From the NCBI GenBank assembly GCA_900767815.1, contig CAAGAM010000020.1, positions 1 through 64,000 on the forward strand: a DNA stretch of 64,000 nt, given 5' to 3'. The position numbers were made by a program, and so were the translations under genes. This document shows, one piece after another, positions 42,358 through 53,300 of the stretch (its first letter is position 1; the number at the start of each line of letters is the position of its first letter). The notes under the pieces are model-generated. The model saw only the letters and a list, made by a program, of their open reading frames with translations. It made no database searches and was not told the origin of the DNA. This stretch comes from Clostridia bacterium (GTDB lineage: Bacteria; Bacillota; Clostridia; Christensenellales; Borkfalkiaceae).

Positions 42358-43215
42358 ATGGAAACGAAAATCATCGATCTTTACGATTATTATAAATTGG
42401 CAAAACCCGAAGGGGCGCGCGGAATTCTCACGACGTATGTTCACTATATGTCCGGCGAGATATCTTTAACGAGAAAACTTCCTGCGATGCTTGTTATTCC
42501 GGGCGGCGCGTATTGGATGGTGAGCGACAGAGAGGCGGAACCCGTTGCGCTTAAATTTTTTGCCGAGGGCTTCAATGCGTTCGTGCTTAATTATTCGGTT
42601 GCGGGCGATTCTGCTGTTAAATATCCTTATCAGCTTATCGAGGCGGAAATGGCTGTCGCTTACATAAGACAGAATGCGGAAGAACTTCATGTCGACCCCG
42701 ATCAGATTGCCGCCGTCGGTTTTTCCGCAGGCGGACATCTTTGCGCGATGCTCGGATCGTGCGATAATTGCCCCGATACGGGCGATATCTTCAAACCGCA
42801 AGTAAGCGTTAAGCCGAATGCCGTTATTCTTTCTTATCCCGTGATAACGAGAGACGATAAGGTGGGGCATGTCGATAGCTTTAAAAACCTTTGCGGAGCG
42901 GAAAATATCGAGCTTCAGAATAAGGTCGATATTTTAAACCTCATCAATGAAAAATCCGCACCCGCTTTTATATGGTCTACGTTTACGGATAATGCGGTTC
43001 CGTGTGACAACGCGCTTTTAGCCGCGCTTAAATACAGGGAAAGCGGCGTACCCGTTTCGGTACACGTTTTCGGACAGGGCGAACACGGACTTTCCGTTGC
43101 GGATATGACGGTTTATGGAGACAGGCATGTCGTAGATGCGATGTCGATATCTGTTCCCGAATGGGTTCGCCTGTCGGTAGAATGGCTTAAAGAAAGAGGA
43201 ATCGAAGTTAAATAA
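42358..43215 (+). CDS. Alpha/beta hydrolase, acetyl-esterase-like
   Basis: This 285-aa cytoplasmic serine hydrolase has oxyanion motif PGGAYWMVSDREAE (HGGG-like, about residue 45), nucleophile elbow GFSAGGHLC (Ser near 120), an acidic residue in FTDNAVP and the catalytic His in GQGEHGLS (about 243). Similar enzymes remove acetyl groups from xylan or other glycans, or are annotated as lipases; substrate here is open. ATG 42358 follows TCGGAG; an upstream ATG at 42316 lies at a possible -10 box (TACAAT 42331-42336), so it is not used. Confidence 0.85.
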   Translation: METKIIDLYDYYKLAKPEGARGILTTYVHYMSGEISLTRKLPAMLVIPGGAYWMVSDREAEPVALKFFAEGFNAFVLNYSVAGDSAVKYPYQLIEAEMAVAYIRQNAEELHVDPDQIAAVGFSAGGHLCAMLGSCDNCPDTGDIFKPQVSVKPNAVILSYPVITRDDKVGHVDSFKNLCGAENIELQNKVDILNLINEKSAPAFIWSTFTDNAVPCDNALLAALKYRESGVPVSVHVFGQGEHGLSVADMTVYGDRHVVDAMSISVPEWVRLSVEWLKERGIEVK

Positions 43216-43245
43216 ATTAAGTTGATTTGTTTTAAAATTGCGTTT

Positions 43246-43259
43246 TAATCGACTTATAG
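43246..43259 (+). repeat. Intergenic 14-bp motif, copy 3
   Basis: TAATCGACTTATAG flanked by TGCGT/ACGCA arms and followed by TATTTT; 28 nt before the small membrane gene. Confidence 0.8.
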
Positions 43260-43287
43260 ACGCATATTTTAATAATAGAGCATAACA

Positions 43288-43551
43288 ATGAAGAAAAAGA
43301 AAGAAGATTGGGACAACGGAATGACTATCGCAAAAATGGACGGAAACGAACTTCCGTCTTATAGGCGTGCGATTTATTCGGGTCGACCGAAACGCGATAA
43401 GAATTCCGCCAAAAAGGATAAAGAGGAATTTACGAAAAAAGAGGAGCGGGCGATGATAGGCGGAATGTTTCTTGCGATGCTCCCGCGCCTTCTCGTAATT
43501 CTTGCGGCATTTGCGATAACCTATCTTCTGATTCTTTTCTGGCTTGGGTAA
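43288..43551 (+). CDS. Small single-pass membrane protein, unknown
   Basis: In this 87-aa protein the first ~50 residues are highly charged and cytoplasmic-looking (MKKKKEDWDNG, then KEEFTKKEERAMIGG). The last ~32 form a hydrophobic region with one or two helices (LLVILAAFAITYLLILFWLG) ending at the C-terminus, so it resembles a tail-anchored or reentrant protein. No family is recognised. It lies between oppositely oriented copies of the 14-bp motif (43246 and 43584). There is no strong ribosome binding site. Confidence 0.55.
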   Translation: MKKKKEDWDNGMTIAKMDGNELPSYRRAIYSGRPKRDKNSAKKDKEEFTKKEERAMIGGMFLAMLPRLLVILAAFAITYLLILFWLG

Positions 43552-43583
43552 TTCTGTCTTATTGTGTAATTAAAAATATGAGG

Positions 43584-43597
43584 CTATAAGTCGATTA
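43584..43597 (-). repeat. Intergenic 14-bp motif, copy 4 (inverted)
   Basis: The reverse complement reads TAATCGACTTATAG, preceded by GCGT and followed by CATATTTTT as in copy 3. Confidence 0.8.
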
Positions 43598-43662
43598 ACG
43601 CGGGGTATACGGGTTGATTGGGTTGGTTTTGCAATATATAAATGCTGTGCTGAGATATGTAA

Positions 43663-43702
43663 AACGCGGGCGGTTGCCGTTATGGAAACCGCCCGCGTTT
43701 TT
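43663..43702. terminator. Bidirectional terminator
   Basis: AACGCGGGCGGTT (43663-43675) pairs perfectly with AACCGCCCGCGTT (43687-43699); T runs on both strands. It separates the small membrane gene from the reverse repeat lipoprotein. Confidence 0.85.
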
Positions 43703-43728
43703 GTCGTTGAGTTTAAATTTACGAAACG

Positions 43729-46700
43729 TTATTCCGCTTTTGGAGAAAGACTGTAATACGTTTTGTATTCGCCGTTTTCGTAGACCATAATCATGACCGA
43801 TCTTCCGTAGCTGCCGTATTCCGCTTCATAGTCGAGTCCGTTTAAGGTGAAAGAAATATAGTATACGGCAGTGCTTCCGCTTCCCGAAATTTTTATCGTT
43901 GCTTCGAGTATCTTTTCGGTGTTTCCGTTGAAGACAAACGTTATTCCGTCACCCGTAATCGTAAACGAAACGCCGTCGCTGTTTTCCCACGAGCCGTAAA
44001 GAGCCTTGGGAACGGTGTAATTTATCGAGCGGGTAAGCGTTGCGTCGATAGCGTCTGCACGGAAGAGGTTTATAGTTTTGTCAACGTTGTTATAGCTTAT
44101 CGACCATAACTTTCCCGCTTTGGTGAATGTTAAGATGTCGTCTGCGTAATCGGCTCGAACGGCGAAGGAAATTTCGCCTGCGTTTATAATTACGTTTCCG
44201 TCCTTGTCTATCGAAACTTCCGCGTCGATGTTGTTTACTTCATCTCTCCCGCGCCACGTCCCGATAAGATACGAGGGGATTTTGGTTGTTTCCTGCTTAA
44301 AAAGGTTAACGAGCATTCCGTTGTCGTCGTACAAAATCATCGACGGGTTGCCGTAACGGTTATAGTAGAAGAGAATGTATGCCGTGTAAGGCATGGACGG
44401 GTCGTTCCATTCGATTTTGTAACCGTAGCTCCGGTCAAAATCGATCGGGTAAGATTTTCCGTTTATCGTGAGCGAGGTTTCGGTGAATACCACGGTGTAA
44501 TCGTAATCGTCAATCTCGGGGTCGGATTTCCAGGTTCCGATATAGTTTTCTTTAGGCGAAGCTACGCGGTTAAGCTCGTAGTTCGTTGTGTCCGTGCCGA
44601 TAATTAACTTGTCTTTATCGGTCGTACCGAACATTGTTTTGAAAACGACGAAATAATTGCTTATTTTGTTGTAAGTTCCCGTGAAACCGTCGGTTTCGTT
44701 ATAGCTTGCGGGAATAAACCGTATACCGTTTATCGTAATTTGCGAATCGGTGATTATCACGGTGTTTCTGTAGTCGTCCGACATATACGTTCCGACATAT
44801 TCCTTGGGAATTTCCACGCCGATCGCGTCGGTTACGAACTCGAAGGAAAATCTTATATATGTCGAATCGGAGTAGAGGAACATAGCCGTTAAATACTTCC
44901 CGTCGTCGTCTCCCGATACGTCGAAAAGATACAACGTATCGTCGCCCGATTTAAGAGCCAACCCCTCTTTATCGGTGTAAGACAAAATGCTGACAGAATC
45001 GCCGTTTAAGTAAACCGCTCTCGACTGAACGATAAGGTCGAGGTGAATATTTTCCTTATCGTTGTAAATTTTCCAAGTGCCTTTGTACTTATCGGGAATT
45101 TCAACGTCCTGCGTTTCGACGGCCGTCAAAGTGTACATTATCGTGAGCGAGTCGTTTTGAACGACGATTTGTTTGGAACTGAATTTGACGATTGAAACTT
45201 CCTCGCCTTTCCACGTGCCGATGAAATAAGGTACGCCGTTTTCGTCTTTAAGGTAGTTAGTGATTTCAATTTCTTCGCCGTCGAGGGTAAAGCCCGATTT
45301 GTCGACGTTGAGGAAATGCCCGTTTTCGTCCTTGTATTGTCCTAAGAAAGGATCTAAAACGCTTGTCTTTGTCGCGTTTTCGAAATCGAGGAAAGAGAAG
45401 TCTGTCTCCGTTTCGAAATCGTAAGTTAAGGTAACCGTTTCTTCGATGCCGTAGGTCTTGTAAGTAAATATAACTCTGTAAAGTTCGCCGTCTTTAAGTT
45501 CGATTCTGAAGTCCTGCGCGTAGGAATACTGCGCTTTTTCGTTGCCTACCGCAAACATCGGCGCGATTATCGAGGCAATCGCGTTGTTGTGCGGAACGTA
45601 TACGTTTTCGCCGGCGGATTTGAAAAGTTCAACCTTGAAACCGTCAAATGCCGAGCGGAAACTGTTTATATCCTGTCCGACGGGGTCTTTTAAAACGACT
45701 TCGTTTGCAACCGTGTTGTATTCAAACGGGTAAACGTAACCGTTCATAAGTTTATATCCGTGTTCCTCGCCTTTGTAGGAATCGTAAACCATGTCTGCGG
45801 TTATATAAACTTTATAGTCGGTATCGCCATAACCGGGGCGGGTTTCGCCGCCTTCGGGTTCTTTATAACCTACTTCGTGACCTTGATGACGAATTGTGTA
45901 ATAAGTTTTCTCCGCTGCTTTTTCGAGGGCCGATTGCAAAAGCTCGTGCGAAACGTCGTGCGGGTAGGGATTTAATTTGAAATCGTCGACTTTTGCCGTG
46001 CCGTGGTCGGTTATTTCGAAATCGTAAGTCGAAACATAAAAGTCGTCCGAACTTGCAATACGTTTTATTTTATCGGTTACTATATGTGCGCTCACCGCTT
46101 TGCCGTCCGAAATCGTAACGGTAAACTCGACAATTGATTCCGACCAGCCCGTGAGAGCGGAAGCGGCTTTTTTCGCTTTGTTCTTGTCTTCGAGCGAGAA
46201 ACTGTTTTCGTCGATTTTTACGAAATCTTTTGCGGAAAGCAGGTCGAACGGGTTGTAATAGTTTTCGAACAGGTCTTTCGATGTCTGAATGACGATTTTA
46301 TTGTCGATCGTGCGCTGAATAACGGTAAGAAATCGGTTGTCTTTGCCATAAACGTAATCGTAATAAACTTCGCCGGTCGCTTTGTCCGATTCGGTCTGAG
46401 AAATATTTTCTCCGCCGAAAACCGTCTCGATACGGAAGGTTTTGTCATATTCGTCAACCGAATGGTCGTAAAGGTAATCTCCCGCAAAACGCGCTTTTCC
46501 TTGAAGCGACGAGAAAAGGTCTTCGGTTATATATTCTTTGTTTTCGTTCGACATCGTTTCGCTGTTTGTATCCGATTTGTTGCTTTCGTCTGAATCTGAC
46601 CGGGAATCGGAGAAATCGTCCGAAGTTGTCTGCGATTCCGAAGGCTTTACGCTTTGCGTCGGGGTTTTTTCGCAGGAGACGAGCGCGAAAATAAGAGATA

Positions 46701-46746
46701 TTGCGCAAACTATTGCGGATAAGAATAAGTTCATTTTTTTATTCAT
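43729..46746 (-). CDS. Large lipoprotein with about six lipocalin-like repeats
   Basis: This 1005-aa exported lipoprotein starts at ATG 46746 behind AAAAGGAG; the longer frame adds residues with no site. Lipobox LVSCEK, then a Ser/Asp/Thr-rich linker (about 25-70), an N-terminal region of ~400 aa without a recognised domain, and from about residue 470 six beta-rich units of ~90 aa each. Each begins with a G-T/S-W/Y motif (FLGQYK, YKGTWK, YVGTYM, YIGTWK, LIGTWR, YGSWE) and a following V-I/L-x-I-N-G strand (SLTINGKSYP, QITINGIRF). This GTW pattern resembles lipocalin/avidin-like small barrels, which may bind hydrophobic ligands or glycans. Function unknown. Confidence 0.75.
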   Translation of the reverse strand: MNKKMNLFLSAIVCAISLIFALVSCEKTPTQSVKPSESQTTSDDFSDSRSDSDESNKSDTNSETMSNENKEYITEDLFSSLQGKARFAGDYLYDHSVDEYDKTFRIETVFGGENISQTESDKATGEVYYDYVYGKDNRFLTVIQRTIDNKIVIQTSKDLFENYYNPFDLLSAKDFVKIDENSFSLEDKNKAKKAASALTGWSESIVEFTVTISDGKAVSAHIVTDKIKRIASSDDFYVSTYDFEITDHGTAKVDDFKLNPYPHDVSHELLQSALEKAAEKTYYTIRHQGHEVGYKEPEGGETRPGYGDTDYKVYITADMVYDSYKGEEHGYKLMNGYVYPFEYNTVANEVVLKDPVGQDINSFRSAFDGFKVELFKSAGENVYVPHNNAIASIIAPMFAVGNEKAQYSYAQDFRIELKDGELYRVIFTYKTYGIEETVTLTYDFETETDFSFLDFENATKTSVLDPFLGQYKDENGHFLNVDKSGFTLDGEEIEITNYLKDENGVPYFIGTWKGEEVSIVKFSSKQIVVQNDSLTIMYTLTAVETQDVEIPDKYKGTWKIYNDKENIHLDLIVQSRAVYLNGDSVSILSYTDKEGLALKSGDDTLYLFDVSGDDDGKYLTAMFLYSDSTYIRFSFEFVTDAIGVEIPKEYVGTYMSDDYRNTVIITDSQITINGIRFIPASYNETDGFTGTYNKISNYFVVFKTMFGTTDKDKLIIGTDTTNYELNRVASPKENYIGTWKSDPEIDDYDYTVVFTETSLTINGKSYPIDFDRSYGYKIEWNDPSMPYTAYILFYYNRYGNPSMILYDDNGMLVNLFKQETTKIPSYLIGTWRGRDEVNNIDAEVSIDKDGNVIINAGEISFAVRADYADDILTFTKAGKLWSISYNNVDKTINLFRADAIDATLTRSINYTVPKALYGSWENSDGVSFTITGDGITFVFNGNTEKILEATIKISGSGSTAVYYISFTLNGLDYEAEYGSYGRSVMIMVYENGEYKTYYSLSPKAE

Positions 46747-46819
46747 GTTAGCTCCTTTTATTGATTTCGTCAAAAATCAATTGTATATATGTTTTACGTT
46801 GCTATCCTTTTATATTTGT

Positions 46820-46848
46820 ATTTTACCATTATTACCGTTAAAAGTAAA
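46820..46848 (-). promoter_or_regulatory. Promoter of the repeat lipoprotein
   Basis: Reverse strand: TTTACT (46848-46843), 17-nt spacer, TAAAAT (46825-46820). Confidence 0.65.
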
Positions 46849-47201
46849 GATTATTTCACGTGTATTTTTATGGGAATACCGCAATATTGCAAATTAAAAG
46901 ATGTAACCGGACAGATATTTTATTTTCAAATACAACATATAATCTGCGCTTATAGGGCGGGGTAAATTTTGAAGATCAGAGTGTGGAGATGATTTTCTCG
47001 GCAAGATATCGGCACAAGCGCAACGTGTCTAAAATCGTCGATATTTACGGTAATAACAAACGCAGTTGCATAAAAAATGAATAATATGCAGCCACACAAA
47101 AGATGTTTTAAAATCTTAAATTTAAAAATGTGATAAGAAAAGGAAGATTAAAACAGCAGGATGAAATTTGTTTAAAGGGGTAATTTTGGCAGCGAAATCA
47201 G

Positions 47202-47230
47202 TTGTTTTTTATTATATATTGTGCTATAAT
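47202..47230 (+). promoter_or_regulatory. Promoter of the subtilase-Opp unit
   Basis: TTGTTT (47202-47207), 17-nt spacer, TATAAT (47225-47230); AGGAGA precedes ATG 47304. Confidence 0.7.
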
Positions 47231-47303
47231 GGTAAATGTAGAAATATGCGTTCAGGCGAATAAAAATAAGCAAATCATGTTATTCGACAGACAGGAGACG
47301 TAA

Positions 47304-50300
47304 ATGAACAAAAGGAAAAGAAAGGCAATCGGAATAATTCAAGCCGTAATGGCGATAGCATTATGCATAGCGATGGGAACAACGGCGGCATATCCGAACA
47401 ATAGCAAAGCGACAGCCGAAATGGTAGGAAAAACCATAAGCGGCAGTCTTATCAAGACGGATAAAGATGCAAGCGAATTGAGGTCGAAGTATTTCAGTAG
47501 CGACGTAGTAAAAACGAGCGCGAAGACGTACGAAGGCAAGCGGTGGATAATAGTCGGACTTGAAGGCGGAGATTTGTATTCGGCATACAAAACCGAAGGC
47601 GCGGCGGACGAAGAATTTTCGGAGTATGTGTCGAGCGGAAGAGGAATTTCGCTTAAAAACGCAATCGATCGCGAGCATAGCGAATTTCTGAAGAAGCTCG
47701 ACGCGAAAGGGATAAAATACGATTACAAATATTCGTATTCCGTACTGAACAACGGCGTGGCGTTAAAGGTAGACGCGGACGGATACAACGCTATCTCTAA
47801 GATGAGCGAAGTAAAGAGTATTGAATTTTCGGAGAGATACGCAGAGCCGCAGGTAGCCGTAAAAAACGACGCGAACGTATACACAACGGGAATATACGAT
47901 TCATCGGATATAACGGAAAAAGGCGAGGGAATGGTCGTAGCAGTTCTCGATACGGGATTAGACTATTCGCACGAAGCGTTTCAGACCATGCCGAAGAGTC
48001 CGTCTTGGAGTAAAGCGGACGTAGCGGAAAAGATCGCAAACGCAAAAGCGGACGGAAAGACGTTTTATGCTAAGGCAGACGTAAACGACGTGTATTATAA
48101 TGCGAAGATCCCGTACGCATATGATTATGCGGACGACGACGCGGACGTGTACCCGTCGTATTCGACGCACGGGACGCACGTAGCCGGAATAGTTGCGGGA
48201 AAGAGCGATTACGTGGTGAACGAAGAGACGAACGAGAAGTTTATCGGAGTAGCGCCGGAAGCCCAGCTTGTGATATGTAAAGTATTCACCGACAATCTCG
48301 ACAGCGACGGACTCGGCGGTGCGGACACTATAGACATCATCTCGGCGGTAAGCGATTGTGTGGCGTTGGGAGTAGACGTAATCAACATGAGCTTAGGGTC
48401 GAGCGCAGGTTTTGCGAAAGAGAGCGACGATAACGAAAACGACAGATTGCTCAATAAAATATACGCGAGCGTAAAAGAAGCCGGCATAAGTCTTGTGGTA
48501 GCGGCGAGCAACGATTTCAGTTCGGGATATGGCGGCGGCAACGGAACGAACCTTGCGACGAATCCCGATTCCGGGACGGTAGGATCTCCGTCGACGTACG
48601 ATTCCGCACTTTCGGTCGCGTCGATCAACGGACAGAAATCGGCATATATACAAGCGAACGACGACGAAAATCAGGTAGCGTTTATAACGGAAGCATCGGA
48701 CGGAGACGGAAACGAGCTTCATTTTGTCGAACAGTTATATAAGCTTGCGGGCAAGACAAGCGGCGAGTTAAGATACAAATACGTAGTAATCGGCGGAGTA
48801 GGCAGGGCGACGAACTATACGACGAGATTAAAGAAAGAGTTGCAGGATAAAGGCGAGTATGACGGAACGATCGCACTTGTAAAGCGCGGGGATACGACGT
48901 TTGAGGAAAAAGTACGCAACGCGATGGATGCCGGAGCGGATGCCGTAATCATATACAACAACGTATCCGGAACAATCCGCATGTCATTGGGCGAGGTGAA
49001 CAATCCCGTACCGACGTGTGCAATAACGATGGATGCGGGGAAGAAAATTGTCGAAGGAGCGAGACGGAACGTCGGTGTTATGCAGATCAACTCGACGTTT
49101 GAAGCGGGGCCGTTCATGTCGGATTTCTCGAGCTGGGGACCGATGCCCGACCTTCAGTTGAAACCTGAAATCACGGCGCACGGCGGAGAAATAACAAGCG
49201 CAGTACCGGGCGGATACGACGTGTACAGCGGAACGAGTATGGCGGCGCCGAACATGGCGGGAGCGATAGCGCTTCTTCGTCAGAACCTTAAAAAACAGGG
49301 TTTGAGCGGAAAAGAACTCACGGCACGTGTAAATCAGGTTCTTATGAGTACGGCAACGATAGCTAAGAATGCGGAAGACAATCCGTATTCTCCGAGAAAG
49401 CAGGGCGCGGGGCTTGCGGGAATCAAAAATGCGATCGAAACCGAGAGTTATATAACCGTAAACGACAAAGACGGCAACGTAAGAGACAAAACGAAAATCG
49501 AACTGTACGACGATAAGGCAAAAACAGGCGTATATGAGTTCGAATTTACGATAAACAATATATCTGGCAACGAGGAGACGTATTCGCCGAAGGTGTACGT
49601 AATGACGGAAACGCTCGCATCCGACAATAAGACGGTTGCGGAGAAAGCGGATATGCTCGACGACAGTACCATAGAAATATGGAAAGACGGCGTTAAGACG
49701 GACGGCAACATAACCGTTCCCGAAAACGGCACGACGACGGTAAAAGTCAGGATAACGTTAAGCGCGGCAACGAAAAGCAAACTCGACAAAAACTTTAAAA
49801 ACGGGATGTATATCGAAGGATTTGTAAGTTTGACGGGCGAAGGCGACACGAAAGTGACGATAGGTCTTCCGTATCTTGCATTCTACGGCGATTGGAACGA
49901 CGCGCCGCTGTTCGATTACAGCATATACGATATCGCGGAAAGCGAAAAAGACACGTCGATACCTGCGGAAGACAAGTTAAAAGCATCGGCGGCAGAGACG
50001 AGGGTGCTCGGCAGATATTTCGACGATAAGTATATAATAGCGTTAGGCTCGTACTTATATTCGATGTCTGAAACGGATGTACAGATATATGCCGAGAAAG
50101 AAAAAGCAGCGGTATCCATATTCGACGAGGAGAACGACAGAACGATATACGAAGTATACATGGTGTATGCGGGACTGCTTCGCGGCGCGAACACAATGGA
50201 AATCGAGGTAAAAGATTCTGCGACGGGAGAAGTATTGTTTCAAAAGACGCAGAAAAAAGTAAGCAAATCGTATGCAGCGGGCGGAAGTAACCGCGGCGCG

Positions 50301-53300
50301 GCGATTACGCTCGAAATAGACCCGAAAGAGTGGAACCTTAAGAATAATTCTACGTATGAAGTACGGCTCAAAGGCACGTTGGATTATGCCGGCGGAGAAA
50401 ATGCGAATAACAACGAGTTTGATTTCACGTTCACGATAGATTATGAAGCGCCGCAGATATTGGATTACAGAATCAGATTTGATCCGTATACCGAGAACAA
50501 GAAAGTAAAATACAATATATATATGGACGTAGACGTCCAGGATAATCAGTACGTAATGGACGTAATGCCTTGCTACGTAAGGGACGATAAAGGCACAAAC
50601 AGGCTTACGCTTGCGACAGAATATCCGGTACCCGTATACGGAGGGAAGGGAGAGAAGAGTACTGTAACGATCGATATAACGGATTATTACGAAACGTTGG
50701 TAAAGAGCGGCGAGATGTACCTGACAGTCGAAGATTACGCGATGAATCAGACGATGTACAAAGTATCGCTGGAAAATGCAACGGAATATCCCGAAGGAGT
50801 GACGTTAAGCACGGCTGACGGCAAGCTGAGAGAGACGGGAGAAACGGAGACGGGAAAAGACTCGGACGGAACAGAATACAAATATCCCGTATATGATCTT
50901 GAGCTTAGCCGAAACGAGTTATATGCGGCAACGGTGGCGACGACGCCGGACGCGACGATGAGTCAGACGTTGAGCTGGGTATCGGCGGACGGATCGGAAA
51001 AAGTAGCGGTGAAAGGCACGGAGATATATGCAAAGGCGAGCGGAAACGCGACGTTATATCTGAAATCGGGTACGGGAACAGACGCGACGACGTACGCGAA
51101 GTTAAACGTATACGTCGGCAGCGCGGAAATGAGCCAGGCGGTAATCGATAAAATCGAGCTGGAATCGGTATTCAACGCAAGCAATTACGTAACGGATATT
51201 GACGGCGGAGCGACGCTCACGATACATCCGAATCAGACAATACAGATAAAGCCGAGCGTGTCGCCGTGGTATATAACCGATGTGGAATACAAATACACGT
51301 CGTCGAACGTAAACCTTATAACGGTAGACGAACTCGGCAACATAACTGCGGGTAACAGAAAAGGCAACGCATCGGTAACGGTAACGGTAACGGATAAACG
51401 TGCCGGGATGAGCAAGACGATGAAAAAGACGGTGCAGGTAACCGTCGGAGACATTTATCGGATAAGCAATTACACGTTATACGATTATTACGGCGGAGAG
51501 AACTGCGAGATACCGAAAGACAAGAACGTAATGTATCTTGACGAAGACTGTTTCAAGAATAATACGACGATAAAGCGTATAGTATTACCGGGTACGTTGA
51601 CGGAGATTCCGAAGAACGCGTTCGAAGGCTGCGTAAACCTTGAAGAAGTTGTAATACCGAGCCAGTTGACGACAATAAACGAAGGCGCGTTCAAGAACTG
51701 TAAGCAGCTGAAGAAGATAACGCTCATAAAGTTTACGGACAGAGAGAATGTGGTACACGACGAATATTACGGAGCATTGACGGTAGGCAAGAGCGCGTTT
51801 GAGAACTGCACGAAGCTCACAGACATCGAAAATTCCGGCAGATTGACGACGGCATACGACAGTGCGTTTGCAGGCTGTACGTCGTTGAAGTCGATAGATA
51901 TCACGGAACTAAGAGTTACAGGCAGAGAAGTATTCAGAGGCTGTACGGCACTTGAAACGGTAAATACGTCCGAGTATACAAACATCGGCGAAAGCATGTT
52001 CGAAGGCTGTACGTCGCTTCGTTCGTTCACGTATTACGGGACGTACTTAAAAGCCGGCGTGTTCATGGGCTGTACGAATATGACGCAGATTATATTTGCG
52101 ACGAAAGAGTCGTTTAACGGCATCGGAACGAGTGCTCTTGCGGAAACGAAGATCGAGAGCGTGAAATTACCGTCAGGTAAATATACAGTCGAAGAAAACG
52201 CATTTGGCGGCTGCAAGTTGTTAAAGACGTTGGATATCGATGAGGCGGAAGTAGAATTTGCGCAGAAAGCGTTTGCGGGCGCGATACGGTTTGAGTCCGG
52301 GAAGACGTCGGGCTTCAGAGTAAACGGCACAGCGAACGGAGAAAACGCAAAGTATAAGACGGTAGACGGCGTATTATACAATAGAGAGATGACGAAGCTG
52401 ATAGCGGTGCCGGAGCAGACGAGCGAATACGAACTGCCTGCAACGGTAACGGAGCTTGGAGCAGGGTCAATGAGCGGGTTGGCGATAACGGGGACTATAG
52501 ACCTCGGAAACGTAACGAAGCTCGGAGCATACGCACTTTCGAGCAGCGGGTACACGAGTGTCAAGCTCAATCCGGGCATAAAGACCATCCCGGAAGGTCT
52601 GTTTGCGGGAATGGCGAAGCTTAAGACGGTCGAAGGCATTGAAGCGGTAGAAGAAATCGGAGCATACGCGTTCAGGAATTCGGGAGTGGAGAGTATAGAG
52701 TTCCCGAAACTGAAAAAGATAGGCGAGTATGCGTTCGGCAATGCGAAACTAAAAACCATAACGGCAGAAAATCTCGAAGAAATCGGCGCAAACGCATTTG
52801 CGTCGACGAGGCTGACGGCGGCAAGATTTGCAAAAGCGAGCAAACTCGGCGAAAGGGCATTTGAAAATTGCACGACGCTGAGGGAGGTAACGCTTGGCGG
52901 AGTAACGGAGACAGGTGCGTACGTATTCAGAAACACCCCCAATCTTGAAAGCGTGGAATACGGCGCGGGGACGACGGAGATAGGCGCATATGCATTCTAT
53001 TCTACGAGAGTACGCAGCAATCTCAGACGCGTAAAGTTTACGAACGTAGCAAAGATAAGTGAATTTGCGTTCTATAACAGCGGAGCGCTCGAGGCGTTGG
53101 ATTTAAGCGGCACGACGGAAATCGGTGATTATGCGTTTTACGGATGTGCGGGGCTTAAAGCCGTAAACTTCGGAACGGTCGAGAAGATCGGCGCGGGAGC
53201 GTTTTCCGGCACGAACATAACGACCGCGGAATTGACAAAAGCGACGGAAATCGGCGCAAACGCGTTTAATAACGTACCGCTTGAAAGCGTAACGTTCGGC

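Larger units (their letters stand above)
46747..47303. other. Divergent intergenic region
   Basis: It holds the reverse promoter (46820-46848) and the forward promoter (47202-47230). No gene is seen in the ~350 nt between them. Confidence 0.6.

Noticed and set aside
52034..52942. 302-codon reverse open frame inside the subtilase/LRR gene
   Set aside because: Caused by the repetitive LRR codons; low-complexity product and no start signal.
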